From assembly GCF_012650175.1 (NCBI RefSeq), contig NZ_JAAILI010000051.1:1-64000 (forward strand): a stretch of DNA of 64,000 nucleotides, in the 5' to 3' direction. Positions 11,031-23,067 of the stretch are shown one piece after another (positions within the stretch are counted from its first letter, which is position 1; every line of letters begins with the position of its first letter). The position numbers were made by a program, and so were the translations under genes. This DNA is from Sphingomonas sp. S2M10 (GTDB lineage: Bacteria; Pseudomonadota; Alphaproteobacteria; Sphingomonadales; Sphingomonadaceae). The notes beneath the pieces are model-generated. The model saw only the letters and a program-made list of their open reading frames with translations. It did not search any database and was not told the DNA's origin.

Positions 11031-11836
11031 GCGTTGAGCATCGGCAGCAGGATCGTCTCGATCGCCTGGGCGACGCCATCGGCTTCGTTCGTGCCGGTCA
11101 CGTGCATTGCCGCCTTGCGCACCGCCTCGGGCCCCTGGCCCATCGCGATCGACAGCCCCGCCCGCCGGAACATCGGCAGGTCGTTGAACTGATCGCCGAT
11201 CACCGCCACCTCGGCCAGCGACACCCCGAGCGCCGCAGCGAGCGCGGCGATGCCGTCGCCCTTGTTGGCGCTTGGCGCGGTGACGTCGAGATAATAGGGC
11301 TGCGAGCGGGCGACCTCGGCCTCGTCACCGAGCGCCGCCGCCACCTCGGCCTCCAGCGCGGCGAGCATGGCGTGATCGGACGACACCGCGACGATCTTGT
11401 CGACTGCGTCGAGCAGCGCGCCGAAGTCGCCGCACAGCACCGGGTCCTGCGCCGAGGTCACGCGCTCGCGCGGCGTGTACTGGTCGTCGAGCCGATCGAC
11501 ATGCCACTGGCCCTTGGCGAAAACCCAGCGGATCACGTCCGGACGGGCAACCGCCTCCAGCGTGCGCGCGGCGACGGATGCGTCGAGATGGGTTGCCGAC
11601 AGCACCGTGCCGTCCGGCCGCACGATCGTGCCGCCGTTGAACGCGCCGATCGGGGTGGCAAGGCCCAGTCGCTCGGCGATCCAGAGCAGGCCGCTTGGCG
11701 GTCGCGCGCTGATGATTGCGACCGGCACCCCCGCATCGACCAGCCGCTGCACCGCGGCGATCACCGGTTCGCCCAGCGTCTTGTCGGGACGCACCAAGGT
11801 GCCGTCTACGTCGGAAAGGAAGAGCCGAAGGTTCAT
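11027..11836 (-). CDS. Cof-type HAD-superfamily phosphatase
   Basis: 269 residues. The nucleophile motif FLSDVDGTLV (D9, D11), the middle ISARPPSGL motif with a large C2-type cap, and GDQFNDLPMFRRAG at the C terminus mark a Cof/YidA-like HAD hydrolase. These dephosphorylate sugar phosphates or related metabolites. Its ATG overlaps the zwf stop (ATGA), making it the last gene of the pentose-phosphate operon. A role in trimming excess sugar phosphates is plausible but inferred from the context alone. Confidence 0.85.
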   Translation of the reverse strand: MNLRLFLSDVDGTLVRPDKTLGEPVIAAVQRLVDAGVPVAIISARPPSGLLWIAERLGLATPIGAFNGGTIVRPDGTVLSATHLDASVAARTLEAVARPDVIRWVFAKGQWHVDRLDDQYTPRERVTSAQDPVLCGDFGALLDAVDKIVAVSSDHAMLAALEAEVAAALGDEAEVARSQPYYLDVTAPSANKGDGIAALAAALGVSLAEVAVIGDQFNDLPMFRRAGLSIAMGQGPEAVRKAAMHVTGTNEADGVAQAIETILLPMLNA

Positions 11837-13266
11837 GTGACCTCGTGCCAGTGTCGGCCGTCGCGTGCGAGCAGCGCGTCGGCGGAGGAGGGGCCGGTGC
11901 TGCCCGCGGGATAGTCGTCGGGTTCGCCGCTGCGCCAGGCATCCAGCAGCGGCTGCACGGCGCGCCAGCCACCCTCGATCTGGTCGGCGCGCTGGAACAG
12001 GCTCGGGTCGCCGATCAGCACATCGTAGAGCAGGGTCTCATAGCCGGTTCGGTGCCCGAGATCGAAGGCGTCGGCATAGGCGAAGGTGAGGCTGGCCGGC
12101 ACCATCTGCACCAGCGGCCCCGGCTGCTTCACTGCCATTTCGAGCGTTAATGCCTCGCCGGGCTGGATCTGGAGGATGAGCCGGTTGGGCGGCAGTTCGG
12201 TGTTGGGCGTGTTGCGGAACAGCGTCGGCGGCACCTCGCGAAAATGGATGACGATCTCGGTGTCGCGTGCCGCCATCGCCTTGCCGGTGCGCAGATAGAA
12301 GGGGACGCCGTGCCAGCGCCACGTCTCTACCGCGACCTTCATCGCGACATAGGTTTCGGTGCGACTGTCCGTGGCCACGTCGGGTTCGTCGCGATAGGTC
12401 GGTACCGGCTTGCCGCCCGCCTCCCCGGCGAGATAACGGCCGCGCACCGCATCCTCGGGCGGGATCGGTGTCACCGCGGCGATCACCTTGGCCTTTTCGC
12501 TGCGCACCGCCTCGGCATCGAAGCTGTTGGGCGGCTCCATCGCGACGAGCGCGAGCAGCTGAAACAGATGGTTGGGCACCATGTCGCGCAGCGCCCCGGT
12601 CTCGTCATAGAATTTGCCGCGGCTGCCGACGGCCACCGTCTCGGCGGCGGTGATCTCGACATGGTCGACATAGCGGTTGTTCCATACCGCTTCCGTCAGC
12701 GCGTTGCCGAAGCGCGCGACGGTGATGTTCTGCACCGTTTCCTTGCCGAGAAAATGGTCGATCCGGTAGATCTGCGCTTCGTCCGCATGGCCGAGCAGCT
12801 GCGCGTTGAGCGCCTGCGCCGAGGCGAGATCGGTGCCGAACGGCTTTTCCACCACCAGCCGGCGAAACCCCTCGGCCTCGTCGAGCAGCCCGGCGGTGCC
12901 TAGCTTCTCGCCGATCGTGCCGAAAAAGCTCGGTGCGGTGGCAAGGTAGAACACGGCATTGCCCCGCAGCCGTTCCTTGAGCGCGGCGTACAGGGCATCG
13001 TCGGCGAAGTCGCCGCGAAGGTAGCGGATGCGCGATTGCCAGCGGCCCCACGCATCTTCGTCGCCTTCGACAAAGGCGCCGAGCTTCTCGCGCAGCGCAT
13101 CGTCATTCCCTTCGCCGTGACTGATGCCCAGCAATTGCGTGTCGCCGTCCAGCAGCCCGTCGCGCTCCAGATGGACCAGCGCCGGCATCAGCAGGCGGCT
13201 GGCAAGATCGCCCATCGCTCCAAAGAGGACGAGCGTCGCGGCGGGTGCTGGCGGCGCGTCGTTCAC
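11833..13266 (-). CDS. zwf: Glucose-6-phosphate 1-dehydrogenase
   Basis: 477 residues, normal for the family. It oxidises glucose 6-phosphate to 6-phosphogluconolactone with NAD(P)+. The N-terminal [19 protein letters not shown] is the dinucleotide-binding loop (usually GASGDLxxR/K), EKPFG lies at 140-144 and the substrate site RIDHFLGKE at 168-176. The start is a GTG overlapping the gnd stop (GTGA). It sits in an operon with gnd, tkt and rpiA, so oxidative and non-oxidative branches are made together. No 6-phosphogluconolactonase gene was seen in the window. Confidence 0.95.
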   Translation of the reverse strand: MNDAPPAPAATLVLFGAMGDLASRLLMPALVHLERDGLLDGDTQLLGISHGEGNDDALREKLGAFVEGDEDAWGRWQSRIRYLRGDFADDALYAALKERLRGNAVFYLATAPSFFGTIGEKLGTAGLLDEAEGFRRLVVEKPFGTDLASAQALNAQLLGHADEAQIYRIDHFLGKETVQNITVARFGNALTEAVWNNRYVDHVEITAAETVAVGSRGKFYDETGALRDMVPNHLFQLLALVAMEPPNSFDAEAVRSEKAKVIAAVTPIPPEDAVRGRYLAGEAGGKPVPTYRDEPDVATDSRTETYVAMKVAVETWRWHGVPFYLRTGKAMAARDTEIVIHFREVPPTLFRNTPNTELPPNRLILQIQPGEALTLEMAVKQPGPLVQMVPASLTFAYADAFDLGHRTGYETLLYDVLIGDPSLFQRADQIEGGWRAVQPLLDAWRSGEPDDYPAGSTGPSSADALLARDGRHWHEVT

Positions 13267-14255
13267 TGCGGCATCTCGACATGCCCGCCAAAGCCGAACC
13301 GCATCGCGGAGAGCAGCTTGTCGCCGAAGGTGTTCTCGGTGCGGCTGCGATAGCGCGCGAACAGCGCCGCGGAAAGGACATAGACCGGCACGGCCTCTTC
13401 CATCGCCGCGTCGATCGTCCAGCGGCCCTCGCCCGAATCGGCGACCTTGCCGCTGAAGGCGTCGAGGGCATGGTCCTTGGCGAGCGCGGAGGCCGAGAGA
13501 TCCAGGAGCCAGGACGAAATCACCGAGCCGCGCCGCCACACCTCGGCGATGTCGGTCAGGTGCAGGTCGAACCGCTCGTCTTCCGGGAGCCGCACCGACG
13601 CCTTGCTCTTCAGCACGTCGAACCCTTCGGCATAGGCCTGCATCAGCCCGTATTCGATGCCGTTGTGCACCATCTTCACGAAATGGCCCGCGCCGGCCGG
13701 GCCGCAATGGATATAGCCTTTTTCCGCGCGCGCGTCGCAATCGGTCCGGTCGACCCGCTCGGGCGTCCGCGGGATGGTGCCGATGCCGGGTGCGAGCGCG
13801 TCGAAGATCGGATCGAGCAGGTCGACCGCTTCCTTCTCGCCACCGATCATCATGCAGAAGCCGCGCTGCAGACCCCATACGCCGCCCGAGGTGCCGACAT
13901 CGACATAATGGAGCTGCCGCTCGGCCGCGGCCTTGGCGCGGCGAATATCGTCCTTGTAGAAGCTGTTGCCGCCGTCGATGATGATGTCGCCGGGCTCGGC
14001 GGCGGCCATCAGCGCCTCGACGGTGCTTTCGGTCGGCTCGCCCGCCGGCAGCATCACCCAGAAGATGCGCGGCGCCGCCATCTTGGCTACGACATCCTCA
14101 AGCGAACCGGCGGGGGTGGCGCCGTCCTTGGCCATCGCTTCCACCGCTTCGGTGCTGCGGTCGAACGCCACGATTTCATGGCCATGCTCCATCAGCCGGC
14201 GCCCGATTCCGGCACCCATGCGGCCGAGGCCGATCATCGCAAGACGCATCCGCAT
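13263..14255 (-). CDS. gnd: 6-phosphogluconate dehydrogenase, decarboxylating (short form)
   Basis: 330 residues, the short (about 300-340) Gnd form rather than the 470-residue enzyme. [24 protein letters not shown] is the NAD(P) fold; [29 protein letters not shown] and [17 protein letters not shown] are the substrate and catalytic segments. Short forms are often NAD-dependent, and the acidic turn FDRS after strand 2 fits NAD preference. The start at 14255 has AAGGAA four bases upstream. It overlaps zwf by 4 bp. Confidence 0.93.
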   Translation of the reverse strand: MRMRLAMIGLGRMGAGIGRRLMEHGHEIVAFDRSTEAVEAMAKDGATPAGSLEDVVAKMAAPRIFWVMLPAGEPTESTVEALMAAAEPGDIIIDGGNSFYKDDIRRAKAAAERQLHYVDVGTSGGVWGLQRGFCMMIGGEKEAVDLLDPIFDALAPGIGTIPRTPERVDRTDCDARAEKGYIHCGPAGAGHFVKMVHNGIEYGLMQAYAEGFDVLKSKASVRLPEDERFDLHLTDIAEVWRRGSVISSWLLDLSASALAKDHALDAFSGKVADSGEGRWTIDAAMEEAVPVYVLSAALFARYRSRTENTFGDKLLSAMRFGFGGHVEMPQ

Positions 14256-14379
14256 TATTCCTTTCAAATCTTCAGAGGGCCGCAAGCACGGCCGATAGCA
14301 GCGCCTGTAGCCCGCCGCTGTCGCGCTTCAAATGGGATCAAAGCATTCGCCTCCCCCAGCGCCGCCGCGGCGTCGCCGC

Positions 14380-16455
<2,076 letters not shown>

Positions 16456-16513
16456 GGGTCAAGCAACTCCGTTCTTGGCGGTGCAACGGGTGGGCGGCCA
16501 AATCGCTGCACGC

Positions 16514-17212
16514 TCATGCATCCGCCGGCCGCTCCTGCCGGCTCAGCCCGTCGGGACCCGCGCAGTACAGCGCGTCGATCTCGGTGACGAACAGGCCGTG
16601 GCCGAGCGCGCCGGGGATTCCCGATAGCGACCGGGCGAGGGCGGAGGGGTCGGGAATCGCGCCAAAACGGGCGTCGAGGATGGCGTGGCCGGAATCCGTC
16701 AGCACCGGGGCGGCGTGAGCGGTACGCAGGCTCGCGCTGCCGCCGAGTGCGGCGACCGCCGCGGTGACGAGGCCTTGCGCAGCGGGCAGGATCTCGATCG
16801 GGACGGGACGGGCCCCCAGCCGGTCGACGCGCTTGGCGGCGTCGGCGATGGCGATATTGCGACGGGCGAGCGTCGCGACGATCTTCTCGATCAGCATCGC
16901 GCCGCCGCCGCCCTTGATCGCGCGCAGCCGGGGATCGATCTCGTCCACGCCGTCGATGCACAGATCGATGGCGGTGAGGCCATCGGGCGCCCGTAGCGGG
17001 ATGCCGGCCGCGCGCGCCGCATCCGCGGTGGCGCGCGACGTCGCCACGGCGGTGATCCGCAAGCCACGCGCGACGCGCGCACCCACCAGCAGCACCGCAT
17101 GTGCCGCGGTGCTGCCCGTGCCGAGTCCAACGGTCATGCCATCCTCCACCTCGGCGACCGCCGCAGCGGCTGCGGCGCGTTTCCAGTGCTCGGGATCGGC
17201 GGAGACGTCCAT
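16514..17212 (-). CDS. rpiA: Ribose-5-phosphate isomerase A
   Basis: 232 residues. It interconverts ribulose and ribose 5-phosphates. VGLGTGSTAAHAVLL, LCIDGVDEIDP and KGGGGAMLIEKIVA are the RpiA motifs that hold the substrate and the catalytic acid and lysine. The ATG at 17212 gives the family length; the frame is open 38 codons further but runs into arginine-rich noise. First gene of the operon; the promoter should lie in 17,213-17,517, shared with the divergent TonB receptor. Confidence 0.9.
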   Translation of the reverse strand: MDVSADPEHWKRAAAAAAVAEVEDGMTVGLGTGSTAAHAVLLVGARVARGLRITAVATSRATADAARAAGIPLRAPDGLTAIDLCIDGVDEIDPRLRAIKGGGGAMLIEKIVATLARRNIAIADAAKRVDRLGARPVPIEILPAAQGLVTAAVAALGGSASLRTAHAAPVLTDSGHAILDARFGAIPDPSALARSLSGIPGALGHGLFVTEIDALYCAGPDGLSRQERPADA

Positions 17213-17517
17213 GGCGTCCGAACGGTACAACGCCGCACGCGTTCCGGCTGCTATACGCGGGTTTAGTCCGGCCGCACGCCTAGTGGCATGGCGCCGAGCC
17301 CCGTGTTCCGCCCGGAGTGTCACCATTTTGCAGCAATGATTTGTCGGCGCAGATCGCCGCCTCTTGCGCCCTCCCGCAAAACTGATACTGTTGCATTAAG
17401 TGAAGCGTAGATTCACAATGTGGGAATAGCGGGCGAAGAGCCGCATTCCCCGGGGACGGAGGCGGTCAGGGAAGCGCCCGTGCAAGGTGCCGCCGCCCAA
17501 TTAGGAGAGGGAACGGG
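17213..17517. promoter_or_regulatory. Divergent intergenic region (rpiA / TonB receptor) with inverted repeat
   Basis: About 300 bp without a gene. It holds GTGAA-N7-TTCAC (17,400-17,416), an inverted repeat about 100 bp ahead of the receptor start that could be an operator, and a strong ribosome site AGGAGAGG (17,503-17,510) for the receptor. No clear sigma-70 hexamers were identified. Confidence 0.35.
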
Positions 17518-20500
17518 ATGGACAGGGGACTTCGTGCACGCCGTCATGTCTTCGCGACGGCAAGCTGGGCAGCCTTGGCAACGATGCTGGGCGGCGGCAT
17601 CGGCACCGCGACGGCGCAGACCAATGCTCCGGCGCAGACCAATGCTCCGGCGCAGACCGATACGCCGGCACAGGCCCAGCCCGCGCCGGACATGAGCAGC
17701 CAGCTCACCACCGCGGAGGAAGAGGCGATCCTGGTTGTCGGCTCACGTGCCAGCCAGCAGTCTTCCAACAGCCGCAAGAAGAACGCGCGGACCGCAACGG
17801 ATTCCATCGTCGCCGACGACATCGGCTCCTTCCCGGATCGCAACGTCAACGAGGCGATCTCGCGCATTCCCGGCGTGGCGCTGGGGCGCAACGAATTTGG
17901 GGAAGGCGAGAGCGTCGCGGTGCGCGGTAACGGGCCGGACCTCACCCGCGTCGAGCTGGACGGCATTGGGGTGCAGAGCACCAACGGCCTCGCGATCGGC
18001 GCCAACAACGGCCGCAGCGCCGATCTGCGCGAGCTGCCCGCCGAGCTCGTGAAGAGCGTCGACGTCGTCAAGGGCTCGACCGCGGACATGACCGAAGGCG
18101 GCCTGGGCGGCACCGTCCAGATCAAGACGCGTACCGGGCTGGATTTCAACAAGCCCTATCTGTCGCTGCGTGCGGGCGTCGGCCAGAACTCGCTGGGCCG
18201 CGACTGGACCCCCGATTTCAACGCCGTCTATGGCCGCCGGCTGTTCAACGATCGCGTCGGCATGATCGTGAGCGGCAGCTATTCCAAGCTCCAGAACAAC
18301 GGCCATGGCTTCGAAACCACGACGAGCAACAACCGCGGCTATTCGCGCCTGTTCGATTTTGACCAGTCGCCCGAGAAGACCTTCGCCTTCAACCCCGCGA
18401 CGGTGGGCACCGATGCGGCCGACGTGGCCTTCGCCAACAGCACGGCCCCAGGGGGCGGGGCGCTGACGCCGCGCCAGCTGGTCACGCTGTCGGCCGGCGC
18501 CAAGTCCAAGGCGGAATGCCTCCAGATCTTCCCGAACAATCCGACGGGGACCGCGGCGCAGCGCGGTCAGCGGATCCTGGAGCAACAGACCTGCCTCAAC
18601 CAGTGGAACGACTATACGCCGTCGCTGATCCGCAACTTCATGAATACCCAGACCGATCAGCGTTCGGCCTTCGACGCCCGGTTCGACTACCGGGTCACCG
18701 ACCAGCTGACCGTCTTCGCCAAGGGCACGATCGCCAACCGCAAGGTGCACGACCAGAATCGCAGCCGCACGCCCGTCACGCTGTTCGGCCAGAACATCGT
18801 GGGTACCTTCGCGGACAGCACCACCGGCTATCCGCGCACCCGCACCGTGTCGCCCAATGCGCCGGCCGGCTATTATCTGTTCGACGGGCTGAACAACGTG
18901 GGCAACAATGCGACGACGGGCAATGTGCTCAACGTCGTGCCGGGCAGCGTGAAGGTCGACAGCGCGCACAACGTCACCGAAATGACGCTGACCAACAACT
19001 CGGTCAATATCGACCAGATCGAGAACACGATCGATACCAAGACGAAATATTTCCAGGGTGGCGCCGAGTTCCGCGGCGAACGGGTCGACATCGATGCGAT
19101 GGCGGGCTTCACCCGTGCCACCACCAGCCGGGGCGACATGCGCACGGCGCGCTCGTACAGCTACGGCACCTCGACGCTCAAGCTGCAGCAGAACGGCCTT
19201 TGGGACGTGGAACTGCCAAGCAATTATGACGAGAGCAATCCCGCCAACTACGTCCAGCTCTCCGCGCCGGTGTGCATTGGCGGCGGCACCGCGCCCACCT
19301 GCACCGGGCAGACCGCGGTGGCCGCGGGGCCCAACGGACCGGCGACGCCGCTCTACACGGTGGGTCAGATGCCGCTCACCACGCCGAGCTTCAGCGTCCA
19401 GTACACGCCTGCGCTCGGCGAGGCTTCCGAGAAGATTGCCAAGTTCGACCTGACCTATCGCACCGAAGGCATCCTGCCGTTCCTCAAGCGGATCAAGGTC
19501 GGCGGCCAGTATCGCAAGAACAATCTCGATCGCTGGGGCAATGGCGGCTACACGGTGAAGAGCCAGGTGGGGACCTTCGGCCAGCCCGGCTATCAGGCGG
19601 CGGTGGTGGTGCCGGCGGCGATCGTGCGCGGCACCTATCGTGCCTGCCAGCCGACCGCGACCTCCACGCTGTCGTGCAACTATGGCTATGTGCCGAGCAC
19701 CAACCCGGCGACCGCCCGCTCGGGCGTCGACACGCTGACCCCGCAGGCGCTGCAGGATCTGTTCGCGCGCACGCTGGAGCCAAGCGACAGCGCGTATTTC
19801 GGCGATCTGCCCAATCGCGGCAATCTGCCGCCGGCATGGCAGGGTCTGCGCACCGATGAACTGTTCGCGGCGCTGGGCGCGCAGGATTATATGAACTTCG
19901 ACTGCCTCAAGACCTGTGTCGGCAGCGACGGCAATACCTACGATCAGCCGGTCAGCCGCACGCGCGAGACGATCAAGAACGTCTATGCGATGGCCGATTA
20001 CGACCAGGACCTGCCCTGGGGGCTGCGCGTGGACGGCAATGTCGGCGTTCGCGGCGTGTTCGCCACCACGCGGGGCTCGGGACTGCTCACGCTGACCTCG
20101 ATCCGGGTGACCAACCTCTACAACCCGAACGATCCCAACAATGCATCCGGCATCAACAGCATCTCGTTCAGCCAGAACGTGACGCTGGATGCCAAGACGA
20201 CCGACTGGCTGCCGAGCTTCAACGTCAATCTCTGGGGCTTTCACGACCGGCTGGTCCTGCGCTTCTATGCCGGCAAGACCGTCGCGCGGCCCAACCCGAC
20301 GCTGATGTTTCCGGGGGGCGCGTGCAGCATCGATCAGCGCGTCGAGCTGGATAGCAATGCCGACGACGTCTATGGCTGCTCGGGCCGCGTGGGCAATCCG
20401 GGGCTGAAGCCGTTCACCGCGTGGAACTACAATACCAGCCTCGAATGGTATCCGAACGTCGATACGGTTTTCTCGGTCGCTTATGGCAAGCTGGACGTGC

Positions 20501-21207
20501 AGATCGGCAGCCCGATCAACATCACCGAAAACCGCCGGCCGTTCGCGGGCACCGATCTCAAGGATCCGGTGACCGGCGCGGCGCTCGCCGATCTCGAATT
20601 CGGCGTGCCTACCTATACCAACGGCCCCGGCTACAAGCGCGACATCTGGGAGTTCCAGGCAAAGACCGCCTTCACCTTCCTGCCCTGGTTCCTGAAATAT
20701 ACCGGTGCGGACGTGAACTTCTCGATCCTCGCATCGTCGGTCACCAGCGGCCAGCAGGACCCGCTCACCGGCGACGTGATGCTGCCGCCCAACGAATCCA
20801 AATACTATACCAACGCTTCGCTCTGGTACGATGATGGCAAGTTCAACTTCCGCGTCGCCTATCAGAAGCGCAGTTCGCTGTTCACCTGCATCACCCCTTG
20901 CGGCGGCAATACCACCGACATCAACTATCCGGGCGAGCAGTGGACCAATGTCCGTCTGGTCGCGCCCGGCTATAATCCCGGTGTGCCGCGCTTCCAGGAT
21001 GGCACGACCTTCATCGACGCCAAGATGTCGTACAACATCACGCGCAACTTCCAGGTGTATCTGGAAGGCCGCAACATGCGGCGCGCCGCGCAGACGCTGT
21101 CGACCGGCGACTATGTGCGGTTCGCCGACGGCACGCCGCGCGTGATGCGGCTATCCTATGGCGGCCGGCGGATCATGGGCGGCGTGCGCGTCCAGTTCGG
21201 CCGCTGA
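17518..21207 (+). CDS. Large TonB-dependent receptor
   Basis: 1229 residues, an outer-membrane 22-strand barrel with a plug, for TonB-driven uptake. The signal peptide spans about residues 1-34, ending TATAQ. A low-complexity QTNAPAQ repeat follows, then a TonB-box-like AILVVGSR and a plug (about 90-210) with DRNVNEAISRIPGVALG and VAVRGNGPDLTRVELDGI. The C terminus ends VRVQFGR, close to the aromatic-terminated barrel signal. The length and plug wording match the sphingomonad TonB receptor family tied to carbohydrate uptake; the substrate is unknown. The nearby IclR/LacI genes hint at a sugar. Confidence 0.9.
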   Translation: MDRGLRARRHVFATASWAALATMLGGGIGTATAQTNAPAQTNAPAQTDTPAQAQPAPDMSSQLTTAEEEAILVVGSRASQQSSNSRKKNARTATDSIVADDIGSFPDRNVNEAISRIPGVALGRNEFGEGESVAVRGNGPDLTRVELDGIGVQSTNGLAIGANNGRSADLRELPAELVKSVDVVKGSTADMTEGGLGGTVQIKTRTGLDFNKPYLSLRAGVGQNSLGRDWTPDFNAVYGRRLFNDRVGMIVSGSYSKLQNNGHGFETTTSNNRGYSRLFDFDQSPEKTFAFNPATVGTDAADVAFANSTAPGGGALTPRQLVTLSAGAKSKAECLQIFPNNPTGTAAQRGQRILEQQTCLNQWNDYTPSLIRNFMNTQTDQRSAFDARFDYRVTDQLTVFAKGTIANRKVHDQNRSRTPVTLFGQNIVGTFADSTTGYPRTRTVSPNAPAGYYLFDGLNNVGNNATTGNVLNVVPGSVKVDSAHNVTEMTLTNNSVNIDQIENTIDTKTKYFQGGAEFRGERVDIDAMAGFTRATTSRGDMRTARSYSYGTSTLKLQQNGLWDVELPSNYDESNPANYVQLSAPVCIGGGTAPTCTGQTAVAAGPNGPATPLYTVGQMPLTTPSFSVQYTPALGEASEKIAKFDLTYRTEGILPFLKRIKVGGQYRKNNLDRWGNGGYTVKSQVGTFGQPGYQAAVVVPAAIVRGTYRACQPTATSTLSCNYGYVPSTNPATARSGVDTLTPQALQDLFARTLEPSDSAYFGDLPNRGNLPPAWQGLRTDELFAALGAQDYMNFDCLKTCVGSDGNTYDQPVSRTRETIKNVYAMADYDQDLPWGLRVDGNVGVRGVFATTRGSGLLTLTSIRVTNLYNPNDPNNASGINSISFSQNVTLDAKTTDWLPSFNVNLWGFHDRLVLRFYAGKTVARPNPTLMFPGGACSIDQRVELDSNADDVYGCSGRVGNPGLKPFTAWNYNTSLEWYPNVDTVFSVAYGKLDVQIGSPINITENRRPFAGTDLKDPVTGAALADLEFGVPTYTNGPGYKRDIWEFQAKTAFTFLPWFLKYTGADVNFSILASSVTSGQQDPLTGDVMLPPNESKYYTNASLWYDDGKFNFRVAYQKRSSLFTCITPCGGNTTDINYPGEQWTNVRLVAPGYNPGVPRFQDGTTFIDAKMSYNITRNFQVYLEGRNMRRAAQTLSTGDYVRFADGTPRVMRLSYGGRRIMGGVRVQFGR
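17614..17667 (+). repeat. Three 18-bp tandem repeats inside the receptor gene
   Basis: The unit GCGCAGACCAATGCTCCG is repeated exactly twice, with a third divergent copy, coding for AQTNAP-type hexapeptides between the signal peptide and TonB box. Copy number may vary by slippage, lengthening or shortening the periplasmic linker. Confidence 0.75.
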
Positions 21208-21217
21208 GCTGCTTACG

Positions 21218-21245
21218 GGGTCATCCGGCCGGCGTCGGATGACCC
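21218..21245. terminator. Perfect stem-loop between convergent genes
   Basis: Arms GGGTCATCCG and CGGATGACCC (10 bp, no mismatch) flank an 8-base loop. It lies just after the TonB receptor stop and reaches into the last codons of the convergent iclR-type gene. There is no T-run, so it may act as a bidirectional stop or an mRNA 3' end protector rather than a classic terminator. Confidence 0.5.
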
Positions 21246-21976
21246 AGCGCGGCGCTGATCTCGGCCGCGGCCGCACGGACTTCTGCGACGATGCCGTCCA
21301 GCGCAGCATCGTCGACATATTGCGCCGGGCTGACCACGCTGATCGCGGCGACGATCCGCCCGGCGGCATCGCGGATCGGCGTCGCGACCGCGCGGAGATC
21401 GTCGGGTGGAGGGCTGCGGTGCACCACCGCCCCGCGCCCACGATCGGCGGCCAGGTCGGCGAGGAAATGCGGCTGCGGCGCCGGTCGGCGCGCGAGCAGC
21501 GCCTCCAGTGCGGCGGGCGGCTCGTCGAGCAGCAGCGCCTTGCCCAGGCTGGTCTCCGGCAGGGGGCGCCTGGTGCCCACCGGCGTCGTCACCACGACCC
21601 GCTGCCCGCCGCCGACGCGGTGCAGATGCACCGAATGGTCGCCGTCGCGCTCGCCGAGAAAGGCCGGCATGTTGGTCGTCTCGGCCAGACCGCGCAGGCG
21701 ATCGCGTGCCAGTTCGACGATGTTGAGCCGTTCCTGCGCGCGGACGCCGAGCTGCATCAGCTTCGGGCCGAGGCGGAGGCTGCCGTCGCGCTCGCCGACC
21801 GCGAAGCCGCGGTCGATCAGCGCCAGCGCCAGCCTTCGTGCCGTCGATACGGTTAGCCCGGCGCCGGCCGCCAGCTCGCGCACATTGTGCGGGCGTTCGG
21901 CCAGCAGATCCAGCAGGTCCAGCCCGCGTTCGAGCGTCTGTGTGCCGGCGCGGGGCGCGGCCTTGTCGTCGGTCAT
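21221..21976 (-). CDS. IclR family transcriptional regulator
   Basis: 251 residues. The N-terminal winged helix-turn-helix (LERGLDLLDLLAERPHNVRELAAGAGLTVSTARRLALALIDRGF) is followed by the IclR effector domain with LPETSLGKALL and VATPIRDAAGRIVAAISVV. IclR proteins usually control catabolism of small acids or sugars. The ATG at 21976 is chosen because the 75 codons upstream look non-coding. It lies 65 bp downstream of the LacI gene on the same strand. Confidence 0.88.
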   Translation of the reverse strand: MTDDKAAPRAGTQTLERGLDLLDLLAERPHNVRELAAGAGLTVSTARRLALALIDRGFAVGERDGSLRLGPKLMQLGVRAQERLNIVELARDRLRGLAETTNMPAFLGERDGDHSVHLHRVGGGQRVVVTTPVGTRRPLPETSLGKALLLDEPPAALEALLARRPAPQPHFLADLAADRGRGAVVHRSPPPDDLRAVATPIRDAAGRIVAAISVVSPAQYVDDAALDGIVAEVRAAAAEISAALGHPTPAG

Positions 21977-22041
21977 CGGGTTCCCATCGGTGCGCTCAAC
22001 CGCCAAAGGACTAGGGGGGCGGGCGCACCGGGTAAAGTGGC

Positions 22042-23055
22042 TTACCGGGCCGGACCGGTGCTGTCGCGCAGCGTCAGCCGATGCGGTAGCCGGCGCAGCG
22101 GCATGCCACGCCCGCTCGTGCTGATGCCCTGGGTGAGCAGCTCCACCGCTGCTGCCGCCATGTCGACATGCGGCTGGTGGACGGTGCTGAGCGGCGGCCA
22201 TGCCATGCGGGCAATGGCAGCATCGTCGAACCCGGCGATCGAGAGCTGATCGGGCACCGCGATGCCGGCGCGCATCGCCGCCACCAATACACCCAATGCC
22301 ATTTCGTCGTTGGCGGCGAAGATCGCGGTGGGGCGGTCGGCGCCGGTCAGCAGCCGTTCGCCGGCGGCGAGGCCCGCGCGGAAGGTGAAATCCCCCGGCA
22401 GCGTGCGATCGGGGCGTATCGGCAGTCCCGCTGCCGCCATCGCCGCTTCGAACCCCTCCTGCCGGCGCGCCGCCGCATGGTGTTCGGGGTCGCCCTGGAT
22501 GAAGCCGATGTCGCGGTGGCCTAGCGCGATCAGCGCCTCGGTCAGCTCGCGGGCGGCGCCCGCCTCGTCCATCTCCACCGCCGCGGTGCGATCGCGAAAA
22601 TCGCCGGGCGAGATGCGCACCACCGCCACGCCCATGCGTGCGAACAGATCAAGCAGCTCGGGCCAGTCGCACAGCGGCGGGGTCAAGATCGCGCCGCCCA
22701 GCCGCATCGCGCGCAGGGACGCTTCACACTGCGCCAACCAGTCGGGCTGGTCGCGCGTCACCTGCTCGACGACGAGGTGGTAGCCCAGCGCCCGGCAGCG
22801 GGTCAGCGCGCCGCGCTGCAGATCGGCGGCATAGGTGGAGGCGGGATCGTCGAAATACAGGCCGAGCAGGAAGGAGCGCGCGCTCGAAAGTTCGCGCGCG
22901 AAGGCATTGGGCCGATAGCCGAGATCGTCGACCACCTTCTGCACCGCCGAGCGTACCTCGGGCCGGACATAGGCTTCGCCGTTGATCACCCGCGACACCG
23001 TCTTGGGGGAAACCCCGGCATGCCGGGCAACGTCCTTGAGGGTAAGCGGCTTCAT
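22042..23055 (-). CDS. LacI family transcriptional regulator
   Basis: 337 residues. The N-terminal LTLKDVARHAGVSPKTVSRVINGEAYVRPEVRSAV is a complete LacI helix-turn-helix, followed by the hinge ELSSARSFLLGLYFDD and a periplasmic-binding-protein-like sugar domain. GDPEHHAAARRQEGF and TAIFAANDEMALGVL are family hallmarks. It starts 12 bp after the sugar permease stop, so the two are co-transcribed. Three matching palindromes upstream of the permease, GH3 and receptor genes are its likely operators. Confidence 0.92.
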   Translation of the reverse strand: MKPLTLKDVARHAGVSPKTVSRVINGEAYVRPEVRSAVQKVVDDLGYRPNAFARELSSARSFLLGLYFDDPASTYAADLQRGALTRCRALGYHLVVEQVTRDQPDWLAQCEASLRAMRLGGAILTPPLCDWPELLDLFARMGVAVVRISPGDFRDRTAAVEMDEAGAARELTEALIALGHRDIGFIQGDPEHHAAARRQEGFEAAMAAAGLPIRPDRTLPGDFTFRAGLAAGERLLTGADRPTAIFAANDEMALGVLVAAMRAGIAVPDQLSIAGFDDAAIARMAWPPLSTVHQPHVDMAAAAVELLTQGISTSGRGMPLRRLPHRLTLRDSTGPAR

Positions 23056-23067
23056 GCGCGCGCAGTC

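Noticed and set aside
17743-20244. Long - strand frame opposite the first TonB receptor, and similar one at 26,982-30,833
   Set aside because: Mirror frames caused by GC-rich codon bias; the receptor frames have signal peptides, ribosome sites and domains.
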